A DNA stretch of 64,000 nucleotides, from contig JAFZRP010000011.1 in NCBI GenBank assembly GCA_017619795.1, positions 1 through 64,000 on the forward strand, given 5' to 3'. The position numbers and the translations under genes were made by a program. Source of the stretch: Treponema sp. (GTDB lineage Bacteria > Spirochaetota > Spirochaetia > Treponematales > Treponemataceae). The notes beneath the pieces are model-generated. The model worked only from the letters and a program-made list of their open reading frames with translations, ran no database searches and had not been told where the DNA came from. Position 1 is the first letter of the stretch; each line of letters opens with the position of its first letter. This document shows positions 61,405 to 64,000 of this stretch, piece after piece.

Positions 61405-63162
61405 CTATTCAAAAAGCTTGTACTGTACCGACAACGCAAGCTCTAATCCATTTGCAGGATTATCTAATATATTATAATTATTTATTATAAATGTATATGC
61501 AAGCTGTCCGCTTACATTAAAATGCTTATTTATATTATATTCTCCAGCCAGTGTAATTTTATGTGTATATTCAGGAATACCGCTCATCCACATATAGCGA
61601 GACTGTTTTACACTTTCATCCATTTCTTCCTGATCACCTTTCTTATGCCCATCTTTGAATTGTGCATAAGGATAATAAGCCCACACCCATTCCGGATTTT
61701 CTTCAGTTCCAACATTTATACGCATTGTTTCTGCATTAAATAATTTATCTGCAGTATTTTCACCGTGAATCTTAAACAGGTAACCAAATGTTAAATTCCA
61801 GCGTTCGTTTGGTTTATAGTTGACTGATAATTGTGTAGCAAAACAATCCGGACCGAATGGAGAACCGATCCAGGAGCTTACAACTCCACTAGTCTGCATT
61901 TCTTCTCTAATTTTGTACATAGACCAGTCAGGACTCTGCTTTACATAAAGATAAGGTGATGTATATGAGCCTTCAAGATTTGTTCGCAAAAAGGCTCCGT
62001 TATTAAGTGCAAAATTGTATTCAAAACCTAACTGTCCTCCTAAACCATCAGGTGTAGATAAAGCCTGCTGACTTCTGCTTCCACCTAAATCAAGAACTTC
62101 TGTCTGTGCAAACATTCCGTAAATCCTGAAATTATTTACAGGAACATAATCAAAAGAAATACCAAGATAAGCACAGAAATGACCTTCTCCATAATAATAA
62201 ATCTCATTATCGGTCATCTGATAGTCGTGCTGTTCCCAGGAACCAAACGAATGCATAATCATAAGCGGATTCAGATAACGTAATTCAAATGGTGAATTAA
62301 GCAGAGAACCTTCTACGGCACTAAATCTGAAGTTTTTGAACGGTCTGAAATCAAGCTGATGAAGATAAAGGAAGGTTTCTGGATCTATTTGGTTTACAAA
62401 CATTGTATACTTGTATCTTTTTGTATACAAGTTTAACTCTGAATAAAAGTCTGTTTCAAAGGTTTCGTTGTAGATTATGCTTCCAAGCTCTGTTTTTCCA
62501 AGGGTTACGCCTTCTTTTCCCATATGAAAGTTGAAGCCCCAGTTATCAAAGGTTTTTCCAACACTTCCATATGCAAAACGTGGAAACAAAAACTCAACAT
62601 CATCTCCAGAAAGAGGAACATTTGTAAAACTGCTGTTGAGCTTTGTCTGGGTATAATTCTTTCCAATAAAAAAATCCGATTCAATCGTAACATAATCAGA
62701 AAAGCCCATTATAATCGGAAAAGTAAGTGCAAAATCCTTATAATTATAATCAAAGCTCCACGGAACATTATCAGCAGTTTTGTAATAAAGTTCTGGAGAA
62801 AGTTTTACATTTCCAAAAAGCCTTAATTTTTGTTCTTTTGCTTGTTCAAGCTTATCACTTTTTATATATTCGCCATTTAAAAGGTTATAATCCTTCTTTA
62901 AAAAATCTGAAACTTTTTTATAAAGCTGTTTTCCACTATCCGACAATTCATCGTAATCAATATCATTAAAATAAAACTTAATTTCTCCAATACTCATTGG
63001 CTGGATATCAGTAAAATGGGAAAGATTTGCTTCTGAAAAAAGTGTATATAAATCATCGTAAAGCCAGTGGCCAGATTGAATCATTATAGTATTGTTCTGA
63101 GGTTGAGCCCAGCATAAACAGATGCTTATGAATAACAAAGTGCAAAATATAAGTTTTTTCAT
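61405..63162 (-). CDS. Wzi-like outer-membrane beta-barrel protein (paralog 4)
   Basis: 585 residues. Sec signal ending near CLCWAQP. N-terminal HWLYDDLYTLFSEANLSHFTDIQPMS and YDELSDSGKQLYKKVSDFLKK matches paralog 3 in layout. Barrel part with FGNVKLSPELYYKTADNVPWSF, FRPFKNFRFSAVEGSLL and a final LALSVQYKLFE. The ATG has no ribosome binding site; TATTTT lies 6 nt upstream within a good promoter. First gene of a two-gene minus-strand unit, likely linked to surface presentation of the polysaccharide. Confidence 0.75.
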   Translation of the reverse strand: MKKLIFCTLLFISICLCWAQPQNNTIMIQSGHWLYDDLYTLFSEANLSHFTDIQPMSIGEIKFYFNDIDYDELSDSGKQLYKKVSDFLKKDYNLLNGEYIKSDKLEQAKEQKLRLFGNVKLSPELYYKTADNVPWSFDYNYKDFALTFPIIMGFSDYVTIESDFFIGKNYTQTKLNSSFTNVPLSGDDVEFLFPRFAYGSVGKTFDNWGFNFHMGKEGVTLGKTELGSIIYNETFETDFYSELNLYTKRYKYTMFVNQIDPETFLYLHQLDFRPFKNFRFSAVEGSLLNSPFELRYLNPLMIMHSFGSWEQHDYQMTDNEIYYYGEGHFCAYLGISFDYVPVNNFRIYGMFAQTEVLDLGGSRSQQALSTPDGLGGQLGFEYNFALNNGAFLRTNLEGSYTSPYLYVKQSPDWSMYKIREEMQTSGVVSSWIGSPFGPDCFATQLSVNYKPNERWNLTFGYLFKIHGENTADKLFNAETMRINVGTEENPEWVWAYYPYAQFKDGHKKGDQEEMDESVKQSRYMWMSGIPEYTHKITLAGEYNINKHFNVSGQLAYTFIINNYNILDNPANGLELALSVQYKLFE

Positions 63163-63168
63163 ATTTAT

Positions 63169-63197
63169 AAAATAACATTTTATTTAGTTTTAAACAA
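63169..63197 (-). promoter_or_regulatory. Promoter of the Wzi-like gene pair
   Basis: Minus-strand TTGTTT (63192-63197), 17-nt spacer, TATTTT (63169-63174), then 6 nt to the ATG at 63162. Candidate leaderless start. Confidence 0.58.
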
Positions 63198-63208
63198 TAT
63201 AATTAACT

Positions 63209-63413
63209 TATGGAAATAAGTTTTGAAAATATATTATAAAATATCGAGAAGGAGAGGAACGGATTTCAAAAACGCTCTGTTGTGCTGCCGCTTTTGCGGC
63301 AAACGTATATAATTACAAGGCACAACAGCGCGTAACACGCAAGCGTGTGGTTTTGAAAGACGTTACTCGACTGGAAGATATTTTTAATAAGTTATTAAAA
63401 ATTTATTTCCATA
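63209..63413. mobile_element. 205-bp MITE-like inverted-repeat element
   Basis: The outer arms 63209-63271 and 63351-63413 are inverted copies over 63 bp (45 matches, no gaps), beginning with a perfect 11-bp block TATGGAAATAA/TTATTTCCATA; the outer TA could be a target duplication as in IS630/mariner-type elements. The GC-richer centre holds CTGTTGTGC (63277-63285) paired with GCACAACAG (63320-63328), the hairpin TGCCGC-TTTT-GCGGCA (63286-63301) and ACACGC/GCGTGT (63335-63348). No coding potential. A structured RNA is the alternative. It fills most of the 304-bp gene-free gap 63163-63466. Confidence 0.62.
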
Positions 63414-63454
63414 TGTTTCAGTTTTGTAAACTTTATTATATTTTTTTATTATGT

Positions 63455-63460
63455 TATACT
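63455..63460 (+). promoter_or_regulatory. -10 box 6 nt before the last glycosyltransferase gene
   Basis: TATACT followed by TTAATT and the ATG at 63467. The -35 region is poor (TTTATT at 17 nt). No ribosome binding site. Confidence 0.42.
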
Positions 63461-63466
63461 TTAATT

Positions 63467-64000
63467 ATGAAACTTGCTGTTGATTGTCGTATGATTGGAA
63501 GCGGTGGAATCGGCACTTATTTTTTATCTATTCTGCCCTATCTTATGCGTAATTTTGAATGTATCTTATTCGGCGATGAAAAAATTATAAATAAAAGCCT
63601 TGAGGAAATTATTCAACGCAATTTTTCGCAAACTGAGGTTCCGGCTTATAAAGTCGTTTCCTGTAATGTAACGACTTTTTCTTTTAAAGAGCTTTTGTTT
63701 TTTCCATCATCACTTTTGAAAATCCCTAATTCCTGCGATGCTTATTATACTCCTTACTGCAATATTCCAATGGGCTTGAATATTCCTATTTATTCTACAA
63801 TTCACGATGTAGTTTTTCTCGATATCCCAGAAATTACTTCTAAGCTCGGTTATTATGCCAGAAAGTGGTTTTATCAGAGAGCCGTAAAAAAATCCGCAAC
63901 AATTTTTACAGTTTCTCAGTTCTCTGCCGAGCGGATTATTCATCATCTTAAAATAAAAAATAAACCGGTTATTGTTACTTACAATGCTGTTCCTGAATGG
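63467..64000 (+). CDS. GT4 family glycosyltransferase, N-terminal part (cut by window end)
   Basis: 178 residues are visible and the frame is open at 64000. It starts MKLAVDCRMIGSGGIGTYF, then CDAYYTPYCNIPMGLNIPIY, STIHDVVFLDIPE, and ATIFTVSQFSAERIIHHLKI, which matches the N-terminal domain of GT4 enzymes such as the one at 46560-47615 (KVITVSEFSREQI). The C-terminal sugar-nucleotide domain is outside the window. Donor unknown. The start is the first ATG after the inverted-repeat element; no ribosome binding site is present. Confidence 0.88.
   Translation, partial: MKLAVDCRMIGSGGIGTYFLSILPYLMRNFECILFGDEKIINKSLEEIIQRNFSQTEVPAYKVVSCNVTTFSFKELLFFPSSLLKIPNSCDAYYTPYCNIPMGLNIPIYSTIHDVVFLDIPEITSKLGYYARKWFYQRAVKKSATIFTVSQFSAERIIHHLKIKNKPVIVTYNAVPEW

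Noticed and set aside
1..64000. tRNA, rRNA, CRISPR arrays or complete insertion sequences
   Set aside because: No cloverleaf-like stretch, regularly spaced repeat array or transposase reading frame was found.

Overview
The window looks like a chromosomal segment of a low-GC spirochete of the genus Treponema, probably a gut or rumen type. The main evidence is the + strand run rpsB-tsf-frr-uppS-cdsA-dxr-rseP (19298-25393), without pyrH between tsf and frr. From memory, this is the T. pallidum gene order. Supporting signs are many Sec or lipobox exported proteins, a cellulase lipoprotein, CHASE2 adenylate cyclase signalling and two-membrane surface proteins. The genus is an inference from gene order and protein content; no database search was done.

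Layout. 1-8.5 kb: the end of an unidentified gene, then minus-strand genes for an AMP-forming acyl-CoA synthetase with its XRE-cupin regulator, a two-component system with an unusual large periplasmic sensor, a GH5 cellulase lipoprotein flanked by duplicated beta-sandwich modules, and a lipase-like lipoprotein. 8.6-16.9 kb: an AspT/YidE-type transporter (+), then on the minus strand an M30-like metallopeptidase lipoprotein, a CHASE2 adenylate cyclase, rnc, acpP, rpmF and coaD. 17-27.3 kb: envelope and translation housekeeping genes on the + strand. 27.3-30 kb: an aminotransferase and glycogen synthase on the minus strand. 30.8-64 kb: one large surface-polysaccharide locus.

The polysaccharide locus holds rfbD, two tandem Wzi-like outer-membrane proteins, a 1089-residue protein joining a Wzx-type flippase to two glycosyltransferases, several more glycosyltransferases, and genes for an amino-deoxy sugar nucleotide (CBS-nucleotidyltransferase, 4,6-dehydratase, DegT aminotransferase) and a uronic acid nucleotide. 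Two modules follow that are unexpected in a diderm spirochete. Module A (47638-53455) has an amino-acid adenylating enzyme, a fold-type III PLP decarboxylase, a small carrier protein, an MBOAT acyltransferase and a membrane SGNH protein. It resembles a Dlt (D-alanylation) pathway with a decarboxylase added. Module B (53542-59372) has a YidC-domain/alkaline-phosphatase-superfamily fusion, a TagB/TagF-like CDP-polyol phosphotransferase and a LicC-like cytidylyltransferase fused to a CobD/HisC-like PLP enzyme. Together they suggest a phosphodiester-containing, teichoic-acid-like surface glycan carrying an amino-acid- or amine-derived substituent. Two more Wzi-like proteins and the start of another glycosyltransferase end the window.

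Module A is flanked by a 30-bp direct repeat (28/30 identical). One copy is the 3' end of the preceding glycosyltransferase gene. The other is an orphan fragment in front of module B with the same reading frame and synonymous differences. This suggests the module was inserted as a cassette, with the duplicated gene tail supplying a promoter on each side.

Other noteworthy signals: a repeated arrangement in which a -10 box lies exactly 6 nt before the ATG (candidate leaderless mRNAs); a 205-bp MITE-like inverted-repeat element at 63209-63413; a family of short hairpin repeats (TGTCATT...ATCTC); and a hairpin that would mask the ribosome binding site of the cellulase mRNA. No rRNA, tRNA or CRISPR array was seen.
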